Below are positions 17,495 through 26,068 of a stretch of DNA of 64,000 nucleotides, piece by piece. The stretch is from assembly GCF_013166595.1 (NCBI RefSeq), contig NZ_JABKKG010000004.1:339617-403616 (forward strand), in the 5' to 3' direction. The stretch's first letter is position 1; the number at the start of each line of letters is the position of its first letter. Made by a program: the position numbers and the translations under genes. This DNA is from Palleniella intestinalis. GTDB lineage: Bacteria > Bacteroidota > Bacteroidia > Bacteroidales > Bacteroidaceae. A model generated the notes under the pieces. It did not search any database and had not been told where the DNA came from. It saw only the letters and a program-made list of their open reading frames with translations.

Positions 17495-17621
17495 CACAAA
17501 GACAGGCTGCGGCTCAGCAATCAAAGTGAGCTTTATTGCATCCGTCTTGCACTGTCTTTGTAAAGTAATCAAACCAAAGAATTCATCGGGTATTGGTTAC
17601 AGCGTTCTTTGACATGTTTGC
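17495..17621 (+). ncRNA. Candidate structured transcript with boxA-like element
   Basis: The sequence after the orphan promoter can fold: ACAAAGACAG (17496-17505) pairs with CTGTCTTTGT (17552-17561), and GCAA..AAAG/CTTT..TTGC forms an inner hairpin. At 17604-17621 it contains GTTCTTTGA plus TTTGC, matching 15 of 18 positions of the rRNA leader at 61954-61971. No reading frame of note is present. It may be a small RNA or the left-over leader of a lost gene. Confidence 0.35.
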
Positions 17622-17657
17622 CATTACTTGCGTTTTTGCCTGACACCAATTTATATA

Positions 17658-19016
17658 TTACTTGCCTGCACCTGCCTGTGACGGTGTTCCGGCATACCCT
17701 CCTATGTGCACATTCTGCATAAGTACCGGCTCACAGTTGTCAAAACTGACGGCATTCTTGGCTTCTCCCACTTCGATGTTTCGCAGTGAGACACCCGTTA
17801 CAGGCTTCCTCTCTGTGCCCTGCACCACGAGTGCCGCCGCAGTCGCACGGTTGCAGGTGAGACCGTCGATGCTGATGTTGTCGATTTCAGACGGATATGC
17901 CGAGTCCTTTCCCTCGCCGGCATACTGTGTGGTAATGAAGAAAAGGTCCTCCACCGTGTCAAACTTGCAGTTACGTACATAGAGGTTGCGCACGTATCCG
18001 CCACGGTCAGGATTGGTCTTGATGTAGATTCCGCGCTTGCAGTAGCCTGCATAGTCGCAGTCTTCGACAAAGACATTCCGCACGCCGGCAGACATTTCCG
18101 AGCCGAGGACTACGGCATGCAGCCCCTTGAAATGGCAGTTGCGGATGATGATGTTCTCCGACGGCGTGGCAGCGTTCGCCCATCCGTCGTTGTCGCGTCC
18201 AGCCTTGATTGCCACATTGTCGTCGCCGTTGTTGAAATGTATGTCCTCGATGAGCAGGTTTCGAGTGTATTCCGGGTCTATTCCGTCATTGTTCACGAGT
18301 TTTGCATCGTAGCGTATGCCGCGGCAGATGATGTTTTCGGAGCGCAGAAGGTGCAGGCACCAGAAAGGAGAGTTGGTGATGAAGATGCCCTCCACGGTGA
18401 TGTTGCGGCAGTCAAAGAACTGAATCATCGGCGGACGGAGATGGTCGTCCTTAGTGAAACGACGCTCACTGACAGGCACTTCGCGGTGGTTCATGTCGCG
18501 TGATTTGTCGCGTCCCTCACGCTGCAGAGGTCTCCATGTGGCGAAAGTGCTCATGGCATAGCCGTCGATAGTGCCTTTTCCCACGATTGCAATGTCGTGC
18601 AGACCTTTGCCATAGATGAAAGGCGAGATGTTGTAGAGCATCGTACCCTCCCATGAAGTCAGCACCTGAGGGTACAAAGTCGGGTCAGGATTGAACTTGA
18701 CGGTAGCTCCCTCCTGCAGTTCCAGTGTCACATTGGACACGAAATTGATAGGTCCGTTGCTCCACCATTCGCCTTTCGGTACGATGATGCGTGCTCCGCC
18801 CATCCTCTCCGCCTTGCGCATGGCGCGGTTGAAGTTGCCTTTGAAGTCTTTCAGGTTCAGCACTTTCTGTGTTTTGCCTACGGCTTCCGAGCCTGTGATT
18901 ACGCTCAGGATAGAGTCGCGCAGCCGTTGTGCCTCCGGCGTATAACGCGACTGTGCCGTTGCCGTCGTGACAACAGCCACGGCAGACAACAGCACAGTGA
19001 TAAGTTTTCTGTACAT
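17658..19016 (-). CDS. Glycoside hydrolase family 28 (polygalacturonase-like), exported
   Basis: 452 residues from the ATG at 19016; this start shares one base with the korB stop (TAATG) and gives a clean signal peptide (cleavage near ATAQ). The frame's earlier start at 19031 is less likely. It has right-handed beta-helix repeats (NIIIRNCHFKG, NVFVEDCDYAG, NLYVRNCKF) and the GH28 motifs: NNDGIDPE for the NTD site, NNGDDNVAIK for the DD site, and RGIYIKT for the RIK site. The GHG motif is not exact (LHAVVLGSEM). It probably hydrolyses galacturonan or rhamnogalacturonan chains in the periplasm. It is odd to find it as third gene after korAB. Confidence 0.9.
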   Translation of the reverse strand: MYRKLITVLLSAVAVVTTATAQSRYTPEAQRLRDSILSVITGSEAVGKTQKVLNLKDFKGNFNRAMRKAERMGGARIIVPKGEWWSNGPINFVSNVTLELQEGATVKFNPDPTLYPQVLTSWEGTMLYNISPFIYGKGLHDIAIVGKGTIDGYAMSTFATWRPLQREGRDKSRDMNHREVPVSERRFTKDDHLRPPMIQFFDCRNITVEGIFITNSPFWCLHLLRSENIICRGIRYDAKLVNNDGIDPEYTRNLLIEDIHFNNGDDNVAIKAGRDNDGWANAATPSENIIIRNCHFKGLHAVVLGSEMSAGVRNVFVEDCDYAGYCKRGIYIKTNPDRGGYVRNLYVRNCKFDTVEDLFFITTQYAGEGKDSAYPSEIDNISIDGLTCNRATAAALVVQGTERKPVTGVSLRNIEVGEAKNAVSFDNCEPVLMQNVHIGGYAGTPSQAGAGK

Positions 19017-20020
19017 TATTTTACTGTCCAAATGTCGTTTGTTTCAAGCAATTCAGCGAAATTGTGGTACTTCTTCGCAGCCTTCACCTCCTCAATCTGT
19101 GCTGTTACGGCATCGTCATAAGTAGGAGCCTCGACGTCACGGATGACACCGAGGGCAACAGGGAATCCGTCGCCGTTGCCCATGAGGGCGAGCTTTGTGT
19201 GGAGAGTGTTGTCGGCGCAGTGAGCGTCATGTACGAGGACATCATTCTCTGTTATGCCGTTCTCGCCGATTTTCACCACCTTCAGACCGAATCCTTCCTG
19301 CATGATGCCGTACTCATGGTTCTCACCGAAGAGCATAGGTTTGCCGTGCTCGAGGTAGATGGCGTTCTTTGCGCGTCCCTCCTTGTTATATACGCTTGCG
19401 TGTGTGCCGTCGTTGAAGATGACACAGTTCTGCAGAACCTCCGTCACACTCGTGCCTTTGTGTGCGTTGGCAGCCTTCAGCATCTCCACTGTGTGCGCTC
19501 CGTCGGTTGCCACGGTGCGTGCGAAGAAATGGCCGCGTGCACCGAAGCACAGTTCGGCAGGATAGAATGGCTCTTCTACAGTGCCGTAAGGTGATGACTT
19601 GGAGACGAAGCCACGTGGCGAAGTAGGTGAGTACTGTCCCTTTGTCAGACCGTAGATGCGGTTGTTGAGGAGTACGATGTTGAGGTTTATGTTACGTCGG
19701 TTGGCATGAATGAAGTGGTTGCCGCCGATAGCGAGGCCGTCGCCATCGCCGGAAATCTGCCATACAGTGAGGTCAGGGTTTGCCACTTTGCATCCTGTGG
19801 CGATAGCCGCGGCGCGTCCGTGGATGGTGTTCATGCCGTAGGTTGCCATGTAGTGAGGCAGGCGGGAGGAACATCCGATACCGGAGATTACGGCAGTGTT
19901 CCATGGCTCTGTGCCTATTTCCGCCATGGCTTTGTGAAGAGATGCGAGGAAGAAGTGGTCGCCGCATCCCGGACACCAGCGTGGTTGTCCTTTCTTATAT
20001 TCTGTAGCTGTGAATGCCAT
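19016..20020 (-). CDS. korB: 2-oxoacid:ferredoxin oxidoreductase subunit beta (KorB-like)
   Basis: 334 residues. The N-terminal WCPGCGDHFF carries the conserved CxxC, GIGCSSRLPHY follows, and the thiamine diphosphate site is GDGDGLAIGGNHFIHANRRN with ILLNN-like VLLNNRIYGLTKGQ. With the alpha subunit it oxidises 2-oxoglutarate (or a similar 2-oxoacid) with CoA and reduces ferredoxin; in Bacteroidetes it often runs reductively. The gap to korA is 86 bp, and the end overlaps the GH28 start by one base. The substrate is inferred from the family; other 2-oxoacids cannot be excluded. Confidence 0.93.
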   Translation of the reverse strand: MAFTATEYKKGQPRWCPGCGDHFFLASLHKAMAEIGTEPWNTAVISGIGCSSRLPHYMATYGMNTIHGRAAAIATGCKVANPDLTVWQISGDGDGLAIGGNHFIHANRRNINLNIVLLNNRIYGLTKGQYSPTSPRGFVSKSSPYGTVEEPFYPAELCFGARGHFFARTVATDGAHTVEMLKAANAHKGTSVTEVLQNCVIFNDGTHASVYNKEGRAKNAIYLEHGKPMLFGENHEYGIMQEGFGLKVVKIGENGITENDVLVHDAHCADNTLHTKLALMGNGDGFPVALGVIRDVEAPTYDDAVTAQIEEVKAAKKYHNFAELLETNDIWTVK

Positions 20021-20106
20021 AGTTATTCTTTTGTTTTTGTTTTTCTGTGTTCTGTAAACCGTTTCGTCTTTCTTTCAGTTTTGCAGTCTGTTTCCTGACT
20101 ATGTAA

Positions 20107-21945
20107 TCAAAGTTTCTCGAAAGCCTCTACCAGTTCGTTTACGATAAAAGGCTGTCCCTTGACCCGGTTGTACTGTGCAGGAACGAAGCCGTCAACCTTC
20201 ATGCGGAGGTAGCCTGCAAGTTGTCCCATGTTCTGCTCTGCGACAACCACCTTAGGGTATTTCATGAGCACTTCGGCAGTGTTCTTTGGCAGAGGGTTGA
20301 TGTATCTGAACTGAGCCATTGCCACCTTCTTGCCCTTTGCGCGCATCTCGTCCATTGCCGCATGCAGATGACCGTAAGTTGAGCCGAAGCCGACGATGAG
20401 GAGCTCTGCGTCCTCTGTGTCACCAATCACCTCGAGGTCAGGCACATTGATGTTGTCAATCTTAGCCTGGCGCTTGAGAGTCATGAGGTGGTGGTTCTCT
20501 GGGTCTGTGGAGATTGCGCCCGTCTTGTCGTCCTTCTCCAGTCCGCCGAGGATGTGTGTGAAGCCCTCGCGTCCCGGTACAGCCCAGTAGCGTGTGCCGT
20601 TCTCGGCACGCATGTACGGAGTCCATTCGCCCTTCAGTTCTTCAGGAACGTAAGGAGGGTTGATGCTTTCCATGGCGTTCAGGTCAGGCAGCTTGAAAGC
20701 TCCTGAGCCATTGGCGATGTATGCGTCGGTGAGGAGGATGACAGGAGTCATGTGCTCCAATGCCATTTTTGCCGCGTCGTAAGCAGCATAGAAGCAGTCT
20801 GTCGGTGATGTTGCCGCGATGACAGGCATAGGAGATTCGCCGTTGCGTCCGAAGAGAGCCTGCAGGAGGTCGGTCTGCTCGGACTTTGTAGGCAGTCCTG
20901 TTGCCGGTCCGCCACGCTGAACGTCAAGGACAACGAGTGGCAGCTCCATTGTCACGGCGAGGTTCATAGCCTCAGACTTAAGGCAAAGTCCCGGACCGGA
21001 GGTTGAGGTCACGGCGAGTGCTCCTGCGAATGATGCTCCTATCGCTGACGCGCAGCCTGCAATCTCGTCCTCACACTGTACTGTTGTGACGCCGAGTGAC
21101 TTGTGCTTTGCAAGTTCGTGGAGCACATCTGTTGCCGGAGTGATAGGGTAGGAGCCGAGATACAGTTTCAGTCCCGCCTTCTCAGCTGCCGCAATGAATC
21201 CGTAGGCAGTGGCTTTGTTGCCTGTGATGTCCATGTATCGTCCCGGCACTTTCTCCTTTGTCTCTATGCGGTAGACGTTTGTCGCGTTGGAATGAGTGTT
21301 GTGTCCGTAGTCGTATCCTGCCTGAATGACCTTGATGTTTGCTTCTGCGATGGCAGGTTTCTTGGCGAATTTCTCCCTCAGGAAATTGGCAACGAGGTCG
21401 AGGTCACGGCTAAAGAGCCAGCAGACAAGTCCGAGTGCGAACATGTTGCGGCACTTAAGCATAGCCTTGTTGTCCATTCCGGACTCGGCAAGGCAGTCCT
21501 TTACCATTGTTGTTATAGGGCAGGCGATGACGCGGTCAGGGTCTATGCCCATCTCGCCGAGATAGTCTTCTGTCAGGAACTGTGCCTTGTCAAGATCTTT
21601 TTTGCCGAAGGAGTCAGTGTCGATGACTATTGTCGCCTGTGGCTTGGAGTACTTGTACTGCGTTTTCAGTGCAGCGGCGTTCATTGCCACGAGTACGTCG
21701 CAAAGGTCGCCCGGTGTGTAAACCTCTCCCTCACCGATATGCACTTGGAAACCGGAGACACCCGTCAGTGAGCCTTGCGGTGCGCGGATGTCAGCAGGAT
21801 AGTCAGGGAATGTGGAAATGCCGTTGCCTACGGTTGCAGAAACCGTAGAGAAGATGTTGCCGGCAAGCTGCATGCCGTCGCCCGAGTCGCCCGAGAATCG
21901 TACCACGATGTCTGCGACTTCCTTTATCTCCAGTTTGTCTGTCAT
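20107..21945 (-). CDS. korA: 2-oxoacid:ferredoxin oxidoreductase subunit alpha (KorA-like, gamma-alpha fusion)
   Basis: 612 residues from the ATG at 21945 (MTDKLEIKEV); the longer frame to 21990 adds an unlikely leader. Residues of about 10-190 are the gamma domain (VRFSGDSGDGMQLAGN), and the rest is the alpha domain (GFIAAAEKAGLKLYLGSYPITPATDVLHELA, QCEDEIAGCASAIGASFAGA, TSTSGPGLCLKSEAMNLA). Such a fused subunit paired with KorB is the usual two-gene form in Bacteroidetes. There is no delta (ferredoxin-like) gene beside it. Confidence 0.94.
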   Translation of the reverse strand: MTDKLEIKEVADIVVRFSGDSGDGMQLAGNIFSTVSATVGNGISTFPDYPADIRAPQGSLTGVSGFQVHIGEGEVYTPGDLCDVLVAMNAAALKTQYKYSKPQATIVIDTDSFGKKDLDKAQFLTEDYLGEMGIDPDRVIACPITTMVKDCLAESGMDNKAMLKCRNMFALGLVCWLFSRDLDLVANFLREKFAKKPAIAEANIKVIQAGYDYGHNTHSNATNVYRIETKEKVPGRYMDITGNKATAYGFIAAAEKAGLKLYLGSYPITPATDVLHELAKHKSLGVTTVQCEDEIAGCASAIGASFAGALAVTSTSGPGLCLKSEAMNLAVTMELPLVVLDVQRGGPATGLPTKSEQTDLLQALFGRNGESPMPVIAATSPTDCFYAAYDAAKMALEHMTPVILLTDAYIANGSGAFKLPDLNAMESINPPYVPEELKGEWTPYMRAENGTRYWAVPGREGFTHILGGLEKDDKTGAISTDPENHHLMTLKRQAKIDNINVPDLEVIGDTEDAELLIVGFGSTYGHLHAAMDEMRAKGKKVAMAQFRYINPLPKNTAEVLMKYPKVVVAEQNMGQLAGYLRMKVDGFVPAQYNRVKGQPFIVNELVEAFEKL

Positions 21946-22065
21946 GATGTTTTGTTTGTATGATGTATTATATATAATAATGTTTGGCATTGGAGAATGC
22001 CATGCATTATCTTTTTATGTTATTGCTTTTTTGAGCCGGTGTCACGGCTTTCTTGAATCACTGCA

Positions 22066-22548
22066 TTACTTTTTCGAGCCGCTTTTCCTTCCGAAGTCAG
22101 CAGGGATTTCTCCCCATTTCTTGGTGTCCCATTTGAGGATAGGCACGCGGAAGCTGTGTGTCCGCAGCCATAGCTCTGCCCTTTGCACGAGTTCATGAGC
22201 CTTTGCTGTCTGCGGAGTGCGTTCAAGTTTTGTCTTGCACTGCATCTTCTTGACCCACAGTTGTGCGTTTACGGAGTCGGAATAGATGACTTTTTCCGTC
22301 ATCCCCTTCTGCTCCATGAGGGCGAGGGCGTGGACAATGGCAAGGAACTCACCGATGTTGTTCGTGCCTTGCAGTGGCCCGTGGTGGAAGATTCTGGCAC
22401 CTGTCTGCAGGTCAACGCACTGGTACTCCATCGGTCCCGGATTGCCTGAGCAGCCTGCGTCGACAGCCCATGCATTGGCTTTCACCTCCGGTGGCAGCGG
22501 AAGGACAGTGTCGTTTCGCCATGAAGGTGGATTGTAGATTTTGTCCAT
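22066..22548 (-). CDS. Ribonuclease HI-like protein
   Basis: 160 residues from the ATG at 22548. The RNase H fold motifs with all four acidic residues are visible: VDAGCSGNPGPMEYQ (first Asp), NNIGEFLAIVHAL (Glu), VIYSDSVNAQLWVKK (Asp), and KWDTKKWGEIPADFGRK (last Asp). The enzyme cleaves RNA in RNA-DNA hybrids. The N-terminus lacks a caulimovirus-type VI (hybrid-binding) domain. The start at 22578 would add ten residues with no support. It is a stand-alone gene between korA and argS. Whether it is the main RNase H of the cell cannot be told. Confidence 0.88.
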   Translation of the reverse strand: MDKIYNPPSWRNDTVLPLPPEVKANAWAVDAGCSGNPGPMEYQCVDLQTGARIFHHGPLQGTNNIGEFLAIVHALALMEQKGMTEKVIYSDSVNAQLWVKKMQCKTKLERTPQTAKAHELVQRAELWLRTHSFRVPILKWDTKKWGEIPADFGRKSGSKK

Positions 22549-22666
22549 GTTCAGCGTTTTGCTGTTTAAGCATATCATAAGTAACTATTGTAAATTACTT
22601 TGTATTTACGTTATGTTTGTACTAAAACTTGTTCTTTTTAGTATAAACTAATTTCCAACAGTTACA

Positions 22667-22697
22667 TATCGGGAGAGTCATGATGACCCTCCCGATA
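22667..22697 (-). terminator. Hairpin after argS
   Basis: TATCGGGAG-GTCAT pairs with ATGAC-CTCCCGATA, a near-perfect stem beginning 6 bp past the argS stop codon. No T-run follows on the minus strand, so it may be an RNA end-stabiliser rather than an intrinsic terminator. Confidence 0.65.
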
Positions 22698-22702
22698 CAG
22701 TA

Positions 22703-24487
22703 TTACATGCGTTCAGGCACCTCGATGCCGAGGAGAGCCATGCCGTTCTTGATAGTCTTTGCCACGTTCTGTGCGAGGAGCAGGCGGAACTGCTTCTGCT
22801 CGTCGGTGTCAGCATTGAGGATGCTGTAGTCGTGGTAGAACTGGTTGAACTGCTTTGTCAGTTCGTAGCAGTAGCTTGCTATGCCGGAAGGAGAATAGTC
22901 TGTTCCTGCCTGAGCAACCACAGCGGCATAGTCGTTGATTTTCTGTATGAGGTCAACCTCCTTCTGTGCCAATGCAATGTCGGTGCATTTAGCCTCGATG
23001 CCCTGCTCGGCAGCCTTGCGGAGGATAGAGCGGATACGTGCATAGGTGTACTGGATGAAAGGACCTGTGTTGCCGTTGAAGTCGATTGACTCCTCAGGGT
23101 TGAAGAGCATGTTCTTGCGGGCGTCAACCTTCAGGATGAAATACTTCAAAGCACCGAGACCCACGATGCGTGCAATCTCCTGCTTCTCCTCCTCAGTCAT
23201 GTCAGCATTCTTGCCAAGTTCGTCACTTGTACGGCGTGCATCCTCAATCATTGCAGCCATAAGTTCGTCGGCATCGACCACAGTTCCCTCACGGGACTTC
23301 ATCTTTCCGTTAGGCAGCTCAACCATGCCGTAAGAGAAATGCACAAGGTCCTTACCCCATTTGAAGCCGAGTTTGTCAAGGAGCAGTGAGAGAACCTGGA
23401 AATGATAGTTCTGCTCGTTGCCAACGACATAAATCATCTTGTCGATAGGGTAGTCCTGATAGCGCAGCTTTGCAGTGCCGATGTCCTGAGTCATGTACAC
23501 AGATGTGCCGTCGCTTCTGAGCAGAAGCTTCTCGTCCAGACCGTCCTCTGTGAGATTTGCCCATACGGAATTGTCGTCACGGCGGTAGAAGATGCCCTTT
23601 GCAAGACCTTCCTCAACCTTCTCCTTGCCTTCGAGATAAGTCTGAGACTCATAGTAAATCTTGTCGAATCCGACACCCATCATCTTGTAGGTCTCGTCGA
23701 ATCCCGCATAAACCCATTCGTTCATGCGAGCCCAAAGGGCACGAACCTCAGGGTCGTTGTTCTCCCATTTCACAAGCATGTCATGCGCTTCCTTAATCAG
23801 CGGTGCTTCCTGCTTCGCCTTTTCCTCATCCATGCCCTGCGCCATGAGTTCCTTCACCTCCTCGCGGTAGTGCTTGTCGAAAGCCACATAGTAGTCGCCG
23901 ATGAGGTGGTCGCCCTTCTTTCCGCTTGTCTCTGGTGTCTCGCCGTTGCCGTACTTCAGCCAAGCGAGCATTGATTTGCAGATGTGTATGCCACGGTCGT
24001 TGACGATGTTTGTCTTCACAACCTTATGTCCGTTGGCCTCCATGATACGGCTCAGTGACCATCCGAGGAGGTTGTTGCGCACATGTCCGAGGTGCAGAGG
24101 CTTGTTAGTGTTAGGAGAAGAGTACTCAATCATGACGAGGTCGCTCTCCTCTGTCGCCTTTTTCTCGCCGAAATGCTCATCGGCAGAGATTGCTGCAAGC
24201 ATCTCTCGCCATGCGTTGTCAGCGACAGAGAGGTTAAGAAAGCCCTTCACTACGTTGTAGGCGGACACGATGCCACTATGCTCAACGAGTTCTTTTCCAA
24301 TCTCTTCGCCAACCTCCTCCGGCTTTTTCTTTGCGATTTTCACGAAAGGGAACACCACAAGAGTGAGGTTTCCCTCGAATTCCGCGCGTGTCTTCTGCAG
24401 TTGCACGCTCTTCTTCTCCGGCTCTATGCCGTACAAAGTCTTGACAGCTTCAATGGCTGCCTGCTGTATTCTTTCTTCTATGTTCAT
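22703..24487 (-). CDS. argS: Arginyl-tRNA synthetase
   Basis: 594 residues from the ATG at 24487 (MNIEERIQQA); the track extension to 24553 is rejected because the family begins here. The class I HIGH motif is in EYSSPNTNKPLHLGHVRNN, the KMSKS-like loop is GKMKSREGTVVD, and the C-terminal anticodon-binding DALR domain ends in MALLGIEVPERM, typical of ArgRS. It charges tRNA-Arg in the cytoplasm. It is a single gene; the 368-bp gap to divergent cysK shows nothing beyond the cysK promoter. Confidence 0.97.
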   Translation of the reverse strand: MNIEERIQQAAIEAVKTLYGIEPEKKSVQLQKTRAEFEGNLTLVVFPFVKIAKKKPEEVGEEIGKELVEHSGIVSAYNVVKGFLNLSVADNAWREMLAAISADEHFGEKKATEESDLVMIEYSSPNTNKPLHLGHVRNNLLGWSLSRIMEANGHKVVKTNIVNDRGIHICKSMLAWLKYGNGETPETSGKKGDHLIGDYYVAFDKHYREEVKELMAQGMDEEKAKQEAPLIKEAHDMLVKWENNDPEVRALWARMNEWVYAGFDETYKMMGVGFDKIYYESQTYLEGKEKVEEGLAKGIFYRRDDNSVWANLTEDGLDEKLLLRSDGTSVYMTQDIGTAKLRYQDYPIDKMIYVVGNEQNYHFQVLSLLLDKLGFKWGKDLVHFSYGMVELPNGKMKSREGTVVDADELMAAMIEDARRTSDELGKNADMTEEEKQEIARIVGLGALKYFILKVDARKNMLFNPEESIDFNGNTGPFIQYTYARIRSILRKAAEQGIEAKCTDIALAQKEVDLIQKINDYAAVVAQAGTDYSPSGIASYCYELTKQFNQFYHDYSILNADTDEQKQFRLLLAQNVAKTIKNGMALLGIEVPERM

Positions 24488-24782
24488 ATTCAGTGTAATT
24501 TTCTTTTTGCAGGTTCTTTTGGCGGTCACAGGCTGTTGTCTGTGGTACGCCATAGCCTTACATTACATGTAAGTGTGCAAATTTCGTGAAAATTTCTGAT
24601 ATATGCAAAAATTTCAACATTTTTTAGAAAAGTTAGCGTAAAAGCCTGTCAGTCTGTTTTGTATTGTTCGGGACATGGCAATCGGTGCTTTTGCGCTGTC
24701 ATAATCGGTATTTCTGCGTAAAAACATGATATTTCCTGTCTTTTTGTCAGTGTGTCGTGGGTATTTTGTGTTGGAAATGAAT

Positions 24783-24813
24783 TTGGAATGTAGTAGCAAA
24801 GTTTGTATCTTTG
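24783..24813 (+). promoter_or_regulatory. cysK promoter
   Basis: TTG at 24783-24785, a 20-bp spacer, and TATCTTTG at 24806-24813. The leader is about 40 nt. Confidence 0.75.
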
Positions 24814-24855
24814 CAGGGGAAAACTTTTGTGAATCATTAAAAAAGGCATTTGACT

Positions 24856-25803
24856 ATGACAAAGATTGCAAGACAACTGACGGAGCTTATCGGAAGCACC
24901 CCTCTTCTTGAACTTACCAGATTTTCCACGGCGAAAGGGCTTCTCGTGCCACTTGTCGCCAAGATAGAGTATTTCAATCCGGGTGGAAGCGTGAAGGACC
25001 GCATCGCCCTCGCCATGATAGAGGATGCGGAGCGTAAAGGATTGCTGAAGCCCGGTGCGACAATCATCGAACCGACAAGTGGGAATACCGGCGTTGGGCT
25101 TGCACTTGTTGCAGCAGTGAAAGGTTATAAGCTGATTCTAACCATGCCCGAGACGATGAGCGTTGAGCGCCGCAACCTTGTCAAAGCCTATGGTGCGGAA
25201 GTGTGCCTGACAGCAGGAAAGGATGGCATGTCAGGTGCAGTGCGTGCTGCGGAGGAACTTCGTGACAGCATTCCGGGCAGCATTATCCTTCAGCAGTTTG
25301 AGAATCCGGCAAATCCGGCGCGCCATTATGCCACTACAGGCCCGGAGATATGGCAGCAGACAGATGGCAAAGTGGACATCTTTGTGGCAGGTGTTGGCAC
25401 GGGCGGAACCATTTCCGGTGTGGCGAGATACCTGAAAGAGCGTAATCCTTCTGTAAAGATTGTCGCTGTGGAGCCTGCATCCTCACCGATACTTAACGGT
25501 GGCCAAAGCGGTCCGCATAAGATTCAGGGAATCGGCGCGAACTTTGTGCCGAAGACTTATGACGCTTCCCTTGTCGATGAAGTGCTTGATGTGGAAAACG
25601 ATGCCGCAATCCTTGCAGGGCGTGAGGTTGCCGCAATGGAAGGCCTGCTTGTCGGAATATCCTCAGGCGCAGCTCTTTATGCCGCTACGGAGGTTGCCAA
25701 GCGTCCGGAGAACAGTGGCAAGAAGATTGTTGTCATGCTGCCGGATACAGGCGAACGCTATCTTTCTACCGAACTGTATGATTTTGAAAACTATCCACTT
25801 TAG
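24856..25803 (+). CDS. cysK: Cysteine synthase A (O-acetylserine sulfhydrylase)
   Basis: 315 residues from the ATG at 24856; a TTG two codons earlier is possible but unneeded. The PLP lysine is in [11 protein letters not shown], the asparagine loop is [12 protein letters not shown], the phosphate-binding loop is [17 protein letters not shown], and the C-terminal [14 protein letters not shown] is the CysK signature. It makes cysteine from O-acetylserine and sulfide in the cytoplasm. It is a single gene with its own promoter. No cysE is adjacent. Confidence 0.97.
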   Translation: MTKIARQLTELIGSTPLLELTRFSTAKGLLVPLVAKIEYFNPGGSVKDRIALAMIEDAERKGLLKPGATIIEPTSGNTGVGLALVAAVKGYKLILTMPETMSVERRNLVKAYGAEVCLTAGKDGMSGAVRAAEELRDSIPGSIILQQFENPANPARHYATTGPEIWQQTDGKVDIFVAGVGTGGTISGVARYLKERNPSVKIVAVEPASSPILNGGQSGPHKIQGIGANFVPKTYDASLVDEVLDVENDAAILAGREVAAMEGLLVGISSGAALYAATEVAKRPENSGKKIVVMLPDTGERYLSTELYDFENYPL

Positions 25804-25893
25804 AATACGTTTGGTATAATGAGATGTGGACTGGCAATACAGCCTGTCAAGGGATAGCCACACACGCATGTCGCAATATATTTGCGCAAAAGG

Positions 25894-25924
25894 TTGTATT
25901 ATTGCATATTTTTTTGTACTTTTG
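25894..25924 (+). promoter_or_regulatory. leuS promoter
   Basis: TTG at 25894-25896, a 20-bp spacer, and TACTTTTG at 25917-25924. The leader to the leuS ATG is about 140 nt and can form local hairpins; I see no T-box or leucine-rich leader peptide. Confidence 0.75.
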
Positions 25925-26068
25925 CACAGATTATAAAATAAACAAGGTGCATTGCCGTTGTCAGTTTATAACGGGGATGTGCCTTTTCAGGGAATGCCAC
26001 AAGCGATGGCGCGTGTGCCGTCGGGCGGCTTTCTGTAACCGTAATGCGAAAACAACAAAACAAAAGCA

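Noticed and set aside
25925..26068. T-box or attenuator leader for leuS
   Set aside because: No T-box sequence, no leucine-codon run in the small leader frames, and no terminator hairpin with T-run before the start codon.
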